64,000 nt of DNA, taken from positions 3,399,501 to 3,463,500 of the forward strand of contig NZ_CP117445.1 in NCBI RefSeq assembly GCF_030687715.1, read 5' to 3'. The position numbers and the translations under genes were made by a program. This DNA comes from Pseudomonas sp. FP2196. Its GTDB lineage: Bacteria; Pseudomonadota; Gammaproteobacteria; Pseudomonadales; Pseudomonadaceae. The notes below the pieces were generated by a model. That model worked only from the letters and a program-made list of their open reading frames with translations, was not told the origin of the DNA and searched no databases. This document shows, piece by piece, positions 20,941-29,810 of the stretch (position 1 is its first letter; each line of letters begins with the position of its first letter).

Positions 20941-21040
20941 TCCCCTGTAGAAGCTGCCGCAGGCTGCGATCTTTTGATCTTGCCTTTCTGGCGCATGCAA
21001 AATTGCCAAAAGATCGCAGCCTTCGGCAGCGCCTACAAGA
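20941..21040. repeat. Paired REP element
   Basis: Facing copies of the REP type with core GCTGCCGCAGGCTGCGATC, about 30 bases apart, in the gap between ridA-like and iclR-like genes of one transcription unit. It may lower expression of the distal genes. Confidence 0.78.
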
Positions 21041-21051
21041 GCCACCGCCGG

Positions 21052-21441
21052 TCAGGACTTCTTCTTGTACGCAATGCAATCAATCTCAACCTTGCAATCC
21101 ACCATCATGCTCGCTTGCACACACGCCCGCGCCGGGGCGTGTTCCGGTTTGAAGTACTCGCCGAAGACTTTGTTGAAACTGCTGAAATCCCGCGGATCGT
21201 CCAGCCACACGCCGGCGCGCACCACATCTTCCAGGCCATAACCGGCCTCTTCGAGAATCGCGATCAGGTTCTTCATGGTCTGGTGCGTCTGCTCGACGAT
21301 GCCGCCAACAATGATCTCGCCATCCACCGCCGGCACCTGGCCGGACACGTGCAGCCAGCCATCCGCTTCAACGGCGCGGGCGAATGGACGAGGCTGGCCG
21401 CCAGCGGCGGTGCTGCCGGTACCGTAACGCGTAATGCTCAT
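21052..21441 (-). CDS. RidA-family enamine/imine deaminase
   Basis: YjgF/YER057c/UK114 protein of 129 residues. It has the conserved Arg in ARACVQAS and the Glu in VEIDCIAYK that define active RidA-type enzymes, which hydrolyse reactive enamines and imines released by PLP dehydratases. Its place beside a PLP dehydratase gene makes that role likely here. AGGAGA precedes the ATG. It follows the ABC ATPase gene by about 30 bases. Confidence 0.9.
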   Translation of the reverse strand: MSITRYGTGSTAAGGQPRPFARAVEADGWLHVSGQVPAVDGEIIVGGIVEQTHQTMKNLIAILEEAGYGLEDVVRAGVWLDDPRDFSSFNKVFGEYFKPEHAPARACVQASMMVDCKVEIDCIAYKKKS

Positions 21442-21471
21442 GGTGTTTCTCCTGATTACAAAAGTGAAAAT

Positions 21472-22269
21472 TCAGAACCGCGTACTTTTCAGAAACTCAG
21501 CCAGACGCGGCGATTGCGGGCGTTCGAACAGCTCCTTGGGAGGTCCCTGCTCTTCGATTCGCCCCTGATTCATGAAAACGATCTTGTCCGAGACCTCGAA
21601 GGCGAAACGCATCTCGTGGGTCACCAGCAACATGGTCATGCCGTCTTCGGCCAGCCCCTTGATCACGTTGAGCACTTCGCCGACCAACTCCGGGTCGAGG
21701 GCTGAAGTGACTTCGTCGAACAGCATCAGACTCGGGTTCATCGCAATCGCCCGGGCAATCGCCACACGCTGTTGCTGGCCGCCGGACAACTGACCGGGAA
21801 AGTGATTGCGCCGTTCCAGCAGGCCGACCCGCTCCAGCCATTTCTCGGCCAGCACCACGGCTTCGTCCTTGTGCATCTTTTTCACCTTGAGCAAGCCCAG
21901 GGTGACGTTCTGCAAGGCCGTCAGATGCGGGAACAGGTTGAATTGCTGGAACGCCATGCCGGTCATGGCGCGATGCCGTGCGATGACTTTTTCGCCATGG
22001 CGCACGCGCTTGCCGTTGACCTCGTCGTAGCCGATCGATTCGCCCTCAAGCAGAATCTGCCCACCCTGGAACTCTTCGAGCATGTTCACGCAGCGCAGCA
22101 GCGTGGTCTTGCCGGAACCGCTGGAACCGATCAGCGTGACGACGTTGCCACGCTGCATGCTCAGGTCGACACCCTTGAGCACTTCGACCGTGCCGTACTG
22201 TTTGTGCAGACCACGGATGTCCAGCAGTGGCTGGCCGTTTTGAACGTTGGAAACTTGAGCTTCAGTCAT
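21472..22269 (-). CDS. Polar amino acid ABC transporter ATP-binding protein
   Basis: ATPase of 265 residues of the amino acid importer type (GlnQ/HisP). Walker [10 protein letters not shown] is at 48-56, the Q-loop is in [12 protein letters not shown], the signature is LSGGQQQR, Walker B is [12 protein letters not shown] and the switch His is in VTHEM. Its ATG overlaps the stop of the upstream permease by four bases. The linked enzymes suggest it imports D-glucosaminate. Confidence 0.92.
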   Translation of the reverse strand: MTEAQVSNVQNGQPLLDIRGLHKQYGTVEVLKGVDLSMQRGNVVTLIGSSGSGKTTLLRCVNMLEEFQGGQILLEGESIGYDEVNGKRVRHGEKVIARHRAMTGMAFQQFNLFPHLTALQNVTLGLLKVKKMHKDEAVVLAEKWLERVGLLERRNHFPGQLSGGQQQRVAIARAIAMNPSLMLFDEVTSALDPELVGEVLNVIKGLAEDGMTMLLVTHEMRFAFEVSDKIVFMNQGRIEEQGPPKELFERPQSPRLAEFLKSTRF

Positions 22270-22928
22270 GGCAAGGCCACCCGCTTTTCAATGTGCCGGC
22301 CGAGTAATTCGATGCCGAAGTTGATGACGAAGAACAGAAAACCGGCGAACAGGTAAAACTCCAGGGTCATGAAGTTCCGGGCGATGATCTGTTGGGTACT
22401 GAGCAGCAATTCGGCGACGCCGATCACCGAAAGCAAGGTCGATGCCTTGACGATTTCGGTGGACGAGTTGACCCAGGTCGGCAGGATCTGCCGCAGTGCC
22501 TGGGGCAACAGCACATAGCCGAGGGATTGGTAAAAAGTCAGGCCGATGGCCTTGCTGGCTTCCATCTGCCCACGGGGCAACGCTTGCAACGCACCGCGCA
22601 CGATCTCGGCGACGTGAGAGCCGCAGAACAGCGTCAGCCCCAACGCGCCGGCCTGAAACGCGCTGATCTGCCAGCCGAGCGCCGGCGCCATGTAGAAGCA
22701 GGCCAGCACCAGCACGAACACCGGAGTGCCGCGAATAATGTCGACGTAAAAGCGAAACGGTGCGCGCATCCAGAACTTGCCGTAGGTCAGCACCAGGCCG
22801 GCAAACACACCGAGAATCGTGCCAAACAGAATCGCCAGCGCCGAGGCCTGCACACTGGTCAGAAAGCCTTGCCAGAGCGGCTCGCGCGCCACCCATAATT
22901 CATGCAACCAACTGGGAGATTCGTACAT
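22266..22928 (-). CDS. Polar amino acid ABC transporter permease (distal)
   Basis: HisM/GlnP-type permease of 220 residues with about five membrane helices. The coupling loop is [21 protein letters not shown] strong GGAGG sits before the ATG at 22928. It forms the channel with the second permease encoded just upstream. Confidence 0.92.
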   Translation of the reverse strand: MYESPSWLHELWVAREPLWQGFLTSVQASALAILFGTILGVFAGLVLTYGKFWMRAPFRFYVDIIRGTPVFVLVLACFYMAPALGWQISAFQAGALGLTLFCGSHVAEIVRGALQALPRGQMEASKAIGLTFYQSLGYVLLPQALRQILPTWVNSSTEIVKASTLLSVIGVAELLLSTQQIIARNFMTLEFYLFAGFLFFVINFGIELLGRHIEKRVALP

Positions 22929-22937
22929 CGCAGCCTC

Positions 22938-23600
22938 CTATCGGCGGATCGCCAGACGCTGCTCGAGGTAACGCAGCAGCATGGCAATGAGGTAACAGGC
23001 CGCGACATACAACGCCGTGGTCACCAGCCAGGTTTCGATCACCCGGTAGCTCTCGACGTTGATCTTGCGCGCGTAATAGGTCAGCTCCGGCACCGCAATC
23101 GCAGCGGCCAGCGAGGTGTCCTTGAACAGCGAAATGAAGTTGTTCGACAGCGCCGGCAAGACGTTGCGCAGCATCACCGGCACGGTGACGTAAGCCTTGA
23201 CCTGCCATTCGCCGAGGCCGATCGCCAGCCCGGCTTCGCGCAGGCCTTTGGGGATGCTGAGCAAACCACCTCGGAACACTTCGGTCAGGTACGCCCCGGC
23301 ATACAGCGACAGAGTGATGATGAACGACGGGATCTTGTCCAGCCGGATGCCCAGGCTCGGCAGTGCAAAGTAGATCAACAGAATCAACACCAGAATCGGC
23401 GTGTTACGGACCACCGTGACGTACACCGAAGCCAGCACCCGCAAGGCGCGATGCTTTGACAGCAAGGCAAACGCCATCAGCAGGCCGATCACGCAACCGA
23501 TGGCGATCGACACCAGCGCCAGTTCAAGGCCCAGACCGAGCCCCGCCAGCAAGGTGTCGAAATCGCGCCACACGGCGGCAAAGTTCAACTGATAGTTCAT
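22938..23600 (-). CDS. Polar amino acid ABC transporter permease (proximal)
   Basis: Second HisM/GlnP-type permease, also 220 residues. The coupling loop is EAGLAIGLGEWQVKAYVTVP. It lies nine bases upstream of its partner and about 50 bases after the binding-protein gene. Confidence 0.92.
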   Translation of the reverse strand: MNYQLNFAAVWRDFDTLLAGLGLGLELALVSIAIGCVIGLLMAFALLSKHRALRVLASVYVTVVRNTPILVLILLIYFALPSLGIRLDKIPSFIITLSLYAGAYLTEVFRGGLLSIPKGLREAGLAIGLGEWQVKAYVTVPVMLRNVLPALSNNFISLFKDTSLAAAIAVPELTYYARKINVESYRVIETWLVTTALYVAACYLIAMLLRYLEQRLAIRR

Positions 23601-23652
23601 GGTCAGCAGTACCTTGAGCGGGGCGCGTTATCGGCGCCCCACTCTCACGGGA

Positions 23653-24501
23653 TCATTTGAATTCGACAGGGAAACCGATGGCTGGGGACGGCAGATCCAC
23701 ACCAAACCATTGCTTGAACGACGCCGCGTAAGTCGGGAATTCAACGCCGGTCATGGCTTCATGCAGCGCGGTGTTGACGAAGTTCAACCAGTCCTGATCG
23801 CCGCGTTTAACCGCGCAGGCGTAGGTCTGTGGGCTCCAGGCGTATGCCGGGCTGCGGTAGCGGCCAGGGTTCTGCACCATCAGGTATTTGACCGAGGACT
23901 GGTCGGTGGCGGCTGCATCGGCGCGGCCGGAGTTCACCGCCTGATACATCAGATCGACGCTGTCGTACTGATCGACCTTGGCCTTTGGAAGCGCCTGATG
24001 CACCAGCTCTTCGGCATAGACGTTTTGCAGTACGGCCACGGTGACGCTGTCACCGGCAGCCTGCAGGTCTTCGATTTCCTTGTACTTGCTGTTGTTCGGC
24101 AGCAACAGGCCGACGCCTTCGCGGTAATACGGCAGGGTGAACGCGACTTGCTGGGCGCGGCTGGCGGTCACAGTGATGAACTGACAGCTCATGTCGACTT
24201 TGTCGGTGAGCAGATTGGGAATCCGTGCATCGGACGACTGTACGACGAACTCGACTTTGCCCGGATCGTTGAACAGACCTTTGGCCACCATCCTGGCGAT
24301 GTCGATATCAAACCCCTGCAACTTGCCGTCCGCGCCTTGAAAGTGCCACGGCGCATTGGTGCTGCCGGTGCCCACAATCAGTTTCCCACGGGCCAGAACA
24401 CTGTCGAGCTTGCTGTCGGCTGCCTGGGCCATACCCATGGCAGCGGACGAAGCCGCAAGAACAAAAACACACGCTTTGAACAAAGAAGGTCGGCGATGCA
24501 T
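23653..24501 (-). CDS. ABC transporter periplasmic binding protein for an amino acid-like solute
   Basis: Family 3 solute-binding protein of 282 residues, first gene of the eight-gene unit. Residues 1 to about 28 form a Sec signal peptide ending AMGMAQAADS. The fold markers APWHFQGADGKLQGFDIDIAR and later ATDQSSVKYL are those of polar amino acid binders. GGAG lies eight bases before the ATG at 24501; a GTG at 24510 is also open. The ligand is probably D-glucosaminate, from the downstream catabolic genes. Confidence 0.88.
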   Translation of the reverse strand: MHRRPSLFKACVFVLAASSAAMGMAQAADSKLDSVLARGKLIVGTGSTNAPWHFQGADGKLQGFDIDIARMVAKGLFNDPGKVEFVVQSSDARIPNLLTDKVDMSCQFITVTASRAQQVAFTLPYYREGVGLLLPNNSKYKEIEDLQAAGDSVTVAVLQNVYAEELVHQALPKAKVDQYDSVDLMYQAVNSGRADAAATDQSSVKYLMVQNPGRYRSPAYAWSPQTYACAVKRGDQDWLNFVNTALHEAMTGVEFPTYAASFKQWFGVDLPSPAIGFPVEFK

Positions 24502-24525
24502 GGCAAGCACTCCAGGATGATGTTT

Positions 24526-24542
24526 ATTCCGCTATAACGGAT
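24526..24542. promoter_or_regulatory. Candidate IclR-type operator
   Basis: ATTCCGCTATAACGGAT is a near-perfect palindrome (CCG and CGG half-sites six bases apart) 25 bases before the binding-protein start. Similar short palindromes are bound by IclR-family regulators, and such a regulator is encoded in this unit. A further half-site, TACGGAATA, lies at about 24556-24564. Confidence 0.45.
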
Positions 24543-24849
24543 CTCGGTTTGTTACTACGGAATAGACAGCAGAAAGTGTGCCACAGGAAACGCGAGGAAT
24601 CTGCAACGGATTGAAAAGATCGGGGAATCAAAGAGATAAGCGAGTCGCAGACGACGGTGTTGAGCGGTGTGCCTCCACCGTGCGCTACCGCGGGCCACAC
24701 ATTGCGGGTAGCGGGGCCACATCTCGGTGCACCGTTGTTGATACTGCACACCTGGTTCGCACTGTCACCTGTCAGCTCTGACAGTAGATCAATGCTTTGC
24801 GGAGTATTACCGTCAACCCAGCCGACATCACCAATGCAACGAGGTTGAT
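24543..24849. other. Intergenic region with one imperfect hairpin
   Basis: About 300 bases between the divergent importer unit and the thioredoxin-like gene. It should hold both promoters. The only structure noted is an imperfect inverted repeat with arms CGCTACCGC (24683) and GCGGGTAGCG (24704). Open frames here have no ribosome-binding sites and look non-coding. Confidence 0.45.
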
Positions 24850-25278
24850 ATGCGCCCTGCAACGCAGCGTCCAGACCTGCCCGACACCTACCGCAAAGCC
24901 CTGAATACCTGGCGCCCGGTAATCCTGTATTTCGCCAACGAACACTGCCCTGCTTGCGAATCGGCCGGACCGGTGTTTCGTCAGATTGCCGAGCCATATC
25001 GGCACCGGGCGAACATCTACATGCTCAACACCAGTGAGTCGCCGCGCCATCCGCAGGTCACGGGCACGCCGACGGTACTGTTCTACAAGAACGGCAGGCT
25101 GGTGAAAAAGCTCAAGGGGATTGGCACTGAAGAAACGCTGGCGGCGGATTTCGCCCGGCACATTGGCAGGACCAGGGCACCGTTGGTGCAGGCAAAGCAG
25201 CGACATGACCTGCCATGGTTGCGCCGCACGCTGAGCGGGCTATGCACGATCACGCGTGCGCATCGTCGGGTGATTTGA
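24850..25278 (+). CDS. Thioredoxin-like protein with CPAC motif
   Basis: Small protein of 142 residues with a thioredoxin fold over about residues 12-105. The redox motif is Cys33-Pro-Ala-Cys36 in place of the usual CGPC, and the cis-proline region is TGTPTVLFYKNG. There is no signal peptide, so it should work in the cytoplasm. A basic tail of about 35 residues follows the fold. It stands alone between a large intergenic gap and a REP pair; its partner is unknown. Confidence 0.8.
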   Translation: MRPATQRPDLPDTYRKALNTWRPVILYFANEHCPACESAGPVFRQIAEPYRHRANIYMLNTSESPRHPQVTGTPTVLFYKNGRLVKKLKGIGTEETLAADFARHIGRTRAPLVQAKQRHDLPWLRRTLSGLCTITRAHRRVI

Positions 25279-25320
25279 GGCAGTGCAATTCCCGTAATCG
25301 TCGCGGCGTCTGCCAAATTG

Positions 25321-25414
25321 CTTTCGCGGGCAAGCCCGCGCCCACAGGGGTCATTGTCGTTCACATATTTCGGGTACGACGCGGACACTGTGGGAGCGGG
25401 ATTGCCCGCGAAGG
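25321..25414. repeat. Paired REP element
   Basis: Facing copies of a REP type with core TTCGCGGGCAAGCCCGCG lie between the convergent thioredoxin-like and TerC-family genes. This is the only pair of this type in the window. Confidence 0.78.
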
Positions 25415-25444
25415 GGCCGGCACCGTCAGCGCAAGAATGCTGAC

Positions 25445-27004
25445 TTACGCAGGTTCGCGCACCAACAACACCCGCGTCACCCGCCGCTCCTCAACGGCTT
25501 TGACGGTCATCTGCCAGCCTTCATATTGCAGTCGGTCGTCAATCACCGGCAGCCGGTCCAACAGACTCATGACCAAACCGGCCACGGTCTGATAATCCTC
25601 GGTGGGCTCGGCGCCAAAACCGGTACGCTGGCGAACACGCGCCAGGTTCAATGCGCCACTGACCATAAAACCGCCCTGCTCCTCGATCACGTCAGGGCCT
25701 TCGATTTCGCTGGCATCGGGCAACTCGCCGGCAATCGATTCAAGAATGTCGGTCATGGTCAACACGCCGACAAAGTCGCCGAATTCATTGACTACAAAGG
25801 CAATGTGGGTCGACGCCGCACGCATCTGTTCCAGCGCGTTGAGGATCGAGTAGCTGTCGAGCAGATTGATGGTCTTGCGCGCCAAGTGCTCCAGATTCGG
25901 CTCAGCGCCGGCCAGGTACTCCTTGAGCAATTCCTTCTTGTGCACGAAGCCCAGCGGTTCATCCACCACACCCTCGCGAATCAGCGGCAGGCGCGAGTAG
26001 GACGAGTGCATCAACTTCGTGCGAATCGCCTCGGCATCGTCGGCCAGATCGATAGTGTCGACGTCGGCGCGCACGGTCATCAGGCTGCGGATCGGCCGCT
26101 CGGCCAGTTGCAGCACGCCGCTGATCATCACCCGTTCACGACGGTCGAACAGTTCCCCGCTTGGCGCTTCTCCGTTGTCCAGCAGGTCGGAAATCTCTTC
26201 GCCGACCTCCTCCACCGCCAGTTTGCGTCCGCCAAGCAAGCGCAGCACCGCGTGCGCCGTGCGTTCGCGCATCGGGCGCAGGCCCTGCATGGAGCGTTTG
26301 CGGCGCGCCCGGGCGATCTGGTTGAACACCTCGATCAGAATAGAGAAACCGATGGCCGCGTACAGATAGCCTTTCGGGATGTGGAAGCCCAGGCCTTCGG
26401 CGGTCAGGGCGAAACCGATCATCATCAAAAAGCCCAGACACAGCATGATCACGGTCGGATGCGCGTTGACGAAGCGCGTCAGCGGCTTGCTCGCAACGAT
26501 CATCAGGCCGATGGAAATGATCACCGCGATCATCATCACCGCCAGTTCATCGACCATGCCCACAGCGGTAATCACTGCGTCCAGCGAGAACACGGCGTCG
26601 AGCACGACGATCTGCGCGACGATCGGCCAGAACAGCGCATAAGCGGTGTTACTTGAGCGCTCGCCGACATGGCCTTCCAGCCGTTCATGCAACTCCATGG
26701 TGGCCTTGAACAACAAGAACACACCGCCGAACAGCATGATCAGGTCACGGCCGGAGAAGCTCTTGTCGAACACCTCGAACAACGGCTGCGTCAGAGTGAC
26801 CAGCCAGGAAATACTCGCCAACAGGCCCAGGCGCATGATCAGTGCCAGCGACAGGCCGATGATGCGCGCGCGATCACGCTGATGCGGCGGCAGTTTGTCC
26901 GCGAGGATTGCGATGAACACCAGGTTGTCGATACCCAGCACCAATTCCAGCACGATCAATGTCAACAAGCCCAACCAGGCCGTGGGATCCGCTAACCATT
27001 CCAT
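25445..27004 (-). CDS. TerC/CBS/CorC-domain membrane protein (YoaE/YegH type)
   Basis: Protein of 519 residues. The N-terminal TerC domain (about 1-235) has seven or so membrane helices with the acidic motifs [16 protein letters not shown] and [15 protein letters not shown], which are thought to bind metal ions. A pair of CBS domains follows (about 300-420) and a CorC/HlyC-type C-terminal domain ends it. The length equals E. coli YoaE. A role in metal ion handling is likely for the family, but the ion is not known. The start at 27004 ([10 protein letters not shown]) matches the family; a longer frame to 27088 is rejected. It stands alone. Confidence 0.88.
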   Translation of the reverse strand: MEWLADPTAWLGLLTLIVLELVLGIDNLVFIAILADKLPPHQRDRARIIGLSLALIMRLGLLASISWLVTLTQPLFEVFDKSFSGRDLIMLFGGVFLLFKATMELHERLEGHVGERSSNTAYALFWPIVAQIVVLDAVFSLDAVITAVGMVDELAVMMIAVIISIGLMIVASKPLTRFVNAHPTVIMLCLGFLMMIGFALTAEGLGFHIPKGYLYAAIGFSILIEVFNQIARARRKRSMQGLRPMRERTAHAVLRLLGGRKLAVEEVGEEISDLLDNGEAPSGELFDRRERVMISGVLQLAERPIRSLMTVRADVDTIDLADDAEAIRTKLMHSSYSRLPLIREGVVDEPLGFVHKKELLKEYLAGAEPNLEHLARKTINLLDSYSILNALEQMRAASTHIAFVVNEFGDFVGVLTMTDILESIAGELPDASEIEGPDVIEEQGGFMVSGALNLARVRQRTGFGAEPTEDYQTVAGLVMSLLDRLPVIDDRLQYEGWQMTVKAVEERRVTRVLLVREPA

Positions 27005-27289
27005 AAAACGTCTCGATCTCTCTTCAGTGAATTCAGGTTGCCGGACACGGCAAAGCGCAACGCGAAGGCTCATTGGCCGCGTTATCAACGATAGTCGGGT
27101 GACGGAAAACCGGATGCTGCGAGTGCGTCAAGACCGCGCCATAGCGCAAGGGGAATGGATAACTGGGAGGCTCCGAGAGGGTGTTCATGTAGATCCTGAA
27201 TGAAAAAAGGCCTTGCAGCGTACAGCCTGAAGAGACTTTTCCCACAACTCGAAATCATTTCAAAATCTGTAACAACCACATGCCCCCCC

Positions 27290-27392
27290 CTCTGGGAGTT
27301 GCCGCAGGCTGCGATCTTCGATCTTGATTCTAAAAAACAAAGTCAAAAGATCGTCCGATCGCGGCCTGAGCCTTCGGCAGCTCCTACAGGGG
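27290..27392. repeat. Paired REP element
   Basis: Facing, partly decayed copies of the GCCGCAGGCTGCGATC type, separated by a run of A-rich sequence, between the TerC-family gene and the phospholipase D-like gene. Confidence 0.7.
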
Positions 27393-27406
27393 ATGTCGTG
27401 GCTTGA

Positions 27407-29053
27407 TCAGCGGCCGGCAAACCGCAGGCGTGACAACTGCCGCAAATCCCCTTCGACGTAATAATCGTTGGTCCAATGGTCATTCACCGCCAACGGCTTC
27501 ACTTGCTTCAACGCGAGTTTCTTCGCGAAGTAACGAAACCGGTAATGTTCGTAAAACCGCAGCAGCTCAAGGCCATAACGATCCGCCAGATCGGTGTCGC
27601 CGCGAATGATCAGGTAGTTTTCGTCATTGCCGTTGCTGGCCGAGGCACTGAAGTTGTGGCTGCCGCTGATAATAGTCGGCGTGTCCGTCGTGAAGTCGAC
27701 GACCACCGCTTTGGTATGCACCAGCAGATTACCCTTCTGGCCCTTCATGTTCTCGCGCAGCCAGCCTTCCAGCCCCGTGTTGAGCAATGCGGTGGCGGCG
27801 AATTCGGCGCTGCGGTCGGCGTGAAAACCGGTGATTCGGCTGGTGGTGTTTTGCAGGCCGTAACGCAGGATGTCGTCGTGTGGCTGGCCGAGCAAGGCAT
27901 TGAGGATCGCGTCAGGCAAGACGAACGCAGTGACGAACAGGACATCCTTCTTCGCCGCTTCGATGATCTCGACGAACTCGCGTAGATCCCCGCCGCCGGT
28001 ACGTGGCGAGAACCCGGTAAACAGCGGCTGCGCAGCGTCCATCGGGTTATGTTCCGTAATCCAGTCACGGGTGGCACCGACATCATCGGGATCGTCCCAG
28101 ATCCGTTCGAAAATCCGCAGATAGCTCGAACTCACGGGTGCGCCATCAAGCACATGCACCACATTGGCCTGCCGATACACGCCGTTCGCGGTGAAATTGG
28201 TGCTGCCGCACAACACGGCTTGCGGTTGGCGCTGCCCCGCGGCATCGAGTCGGCTGAGGACGATGAATTTGTTGTGGAAGATGTTGTGCGTCACCCGCCC
28301 ACGTTTGCTCGTCGCCGGCAGTTTCGCCAGACTCGCCTCGTTGATTGTGGTGTCTTCGTCGTCGACTCGGGCGTGATACAGCACTCGAATCTGCACACCC
28401 CGCTCGAACGCCGCATTCACCGCATCGACGATGGCCTGCAACTGATATTCGTAAATGGCAATGTCCAGCGCCCAGTCAGCACCAACGGCTCGCTCGATAA
28501 AACCCAGCAAACGCCCGAGCAAGCCGTTTTCCAGCCATTGCCGTGGCGCATCCGGCCAGGCTTCGATGGGCATGTTTTTGTTGGCGCTGATCTGTGCATC
28601 AAGATCGGGAAATTTGCGCTGGAACGCCTGGCTGGCCGCGACCGCACGGTTGAAGATCACGCTTTGGCTGGCCGGGCGACCGTCGTCTGAACTGATCGTC
28701 AGCTCCAGCGACTCGCCCAGTTGCGGCGCATCGGGCGTGCCATAAGCCAAGTGAACGCGATAGTGAATCGTCATCCCCGGATTAACCGCGTAATCGGCCC
28801 AGCGGAATTTTTGCAACGGGGCTTTATCGCTGGGCGTGGCGTGAAACTGCGGGAAAGTGTGGGCTTTGCCGGGGAACGTCAGGCTGTTGAAGAGGAACAG
28901 CCACGGCTTGGCGCCCTGCTGCTTTTCGATGGCGAACCCTAGCAAGCCTTTGCGACGCGACTCCGCGAGGTCCATCGCCAACAGCACGCCATTGGTGCCC
29001 GCGTAGGCTTTGACGCGGAAATCGTCTTGAGCATTCTTGACCAACACGCGCAT
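27407..29053 (-). CDS. Phospholipase D-like protein
   Basis: Protein of 548 residues with two PLD half-domains in its C-terminal two thirds. The second HKD motif is intact (HTKAVVVD followed by GSHNFSAS and NDEN). The first reads HNKFIVLS followed by GSTNFTANG, so the usual Asp is Ser; the catalytic His and Lys remain in both. The N-terminal 150 residues are a beta-rich domain of unknown role. There is no signal peptide. Such proteins may be phosphodiesterases or nucleases; which one is not clear. ATG at 29053 follows AAGGAG. It has no operon partner. Confidence 0.8.
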   Translation of the reverse strand: MRVLVKNAQDDFRVKAYAGTNGVLLAMDLAESRRKGLLGFAIEKQQGAKPWLFLFNSLTFPGKAHTFPQFHATPSDKAPLQKFRWADYAVNPGMTIHYRVHLAYGTPDAPQLGESLELTISSDDGRPASQSVIFNRAVAASQAFQRKFPDLDAQISANKNMPIEAWPDAPRQWLENGLLGRLLGFIERAVGADWALDIAIYEYQLQAIVDAVNAAFERGVQIRVLYHARVDDEDTTINEASLAKLPATSKRGRVTHNIFHNKFIVLSRLDAAGQRQPQAVLCGSTNFTANGVYRQANVVHVLDGAPVSSSYLRIFERIWDDPDDVGATRDWITEHNPMDAAQPLFTGFSPRTGGGDLREFVEIIEAAKKDVLFVTAFVLPDAILNALLGQPHDDILRYGLQNTTSRITGFHADRSAEFAATALLNTGLEGWLRENMKGQKGNLLVHTKAVVVDFTTDTPTIISGSHNFSASASNGNDENYLIIRGDTDLADRYGLELLRFYEHYRFRYFAKKLALKQVKPLAVNDHWTNDYYVEGDLRQLSRLRFAGR

Positions 29054-29144
29054 CGATCACTCCTTGTGATGGGGCTGGGTGCAGCATAGAGCAGGAAGCA
29101 AAATTGGCTAATCATGCCAAACCCTTCGGCAGCGCCTACAGATG

Positions 29145-29789
29145 TCAGACCGAAACCAGCTCATCGATATGTCGATAATCCGCGTCTAGCGCCCCCGCCA
29201 GATCCTTCGCCCGGCCCAACCGAATCGGCCCACGCTCGATATCGATCAACAGCCCCGGACACCCTAGCACCGGCAACCCCGACCACGCCTTCAAACGTCC
29301 ATCCGTCACCACCAGCAACCGCTGTTGCTCGGCGGGAAAGCGCTTGCGCCGCACGCCCAACCATTGCTGCGCCTGATTCAGCGCTGCCAGCAGCGGCGTA
29401 CCACCGCCCGCGCCCAATTCATCAAGCCAGATGCGTAAACCGCTGGACGCCTTCAAACCCTGCACCTGCCACTGCGGCGCCGTACCGCTGGCGGTCAACA
29501 ACGCCAACCGCGCGCGCTGGCGATAGGCGTCATCGAACAGTTGCGCAAGCAGGCCTTTGGCATCGCTCAGTGCGTTATGACGGCGCGTTGAGGCCGAGGC
29601 ATCGACGATCACCAGCCACAACTCATGGGGCGAACGCGTGCGCAGTTGAAACAGCAGATCTTCACGGTTTTGCGGACGGCCATTGAGCAGCGTTCCCGGC
29701 CAGTTCACCGAGCCACTGCGGGCTGCATGACGTTTGCCCTGGCGTCCGTTGTCGAGTTGTCCGGCACGGGGTCTGGCATTCGCCCCCAC
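29145..29789 (-). CDS. VWA-domain protein, ChlD-like partner of the AAA+ ATPase
   Basis: Protein of 214 residues with a von Willebrand factor A domain. The metal-dependent adhesion site is DASAS at 63-67, with the later Thr in GGGTPLL and Asp in VVTDGR. It is the size of the short ChlD/CobT-like proteins that partner a ChlI-like ATPase and CobN. Together they would form a chelatase for cobalt insertion into hydrogenobyrinate a,c-diamide. The start is a GTG at 29789, which sits at the edge of a 13-base-pair hairpin filling the junction with the upstream gene. Confidence 0.83.
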   Translation of the reverse strand: MGANARPRAGQLDNGRQGKRHAARSGSVNWPGTLLNGRPQNREDLLFQLRTRSPHELWLVIVDASASTRRHNALSDAKGLLAQLFDDAYRQRARLALLTASGTAPQWQVQGLKASSGLRIWLDELGAGGGTPLLAALNQAQQWLGVRRKRFPAEQQRLLVVTDGRLKAWSGLPVLGCPGLLIDIERGPIRLGRAKDLAGALDADYRHIDELVSV

Positions 29790-29810
29790 ATCAGACCGGG
29801 GGCGAATGCC
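29775..29810 (-). promoter_or_regulatory. Perfect hairpin spanning the ATPase stop and VWA start codons
   Basis: Thirteen-base arms GGCATTCGCCCCC (29775-29787) and GGGGGCGAATGCC (29798-29810) enclose a ten-base loop. On the mRNA the hairpin begins at the last base of the upstream TAG and takes in the downstream GTG at its loop edge, so it occupies the whole intercistronic space. There is no T run, so a role in translation or RNA stability is more likely than termination. Confidence 0.65.

Noticed and set aside
19471..21705. A 744-codon plus-strand frame across the glucosaminate unit
   Set aside because: It runs antisense across four recognisable genes and two REP copies, and its product is low-complexity His/Arg/Gln-rich sequence.
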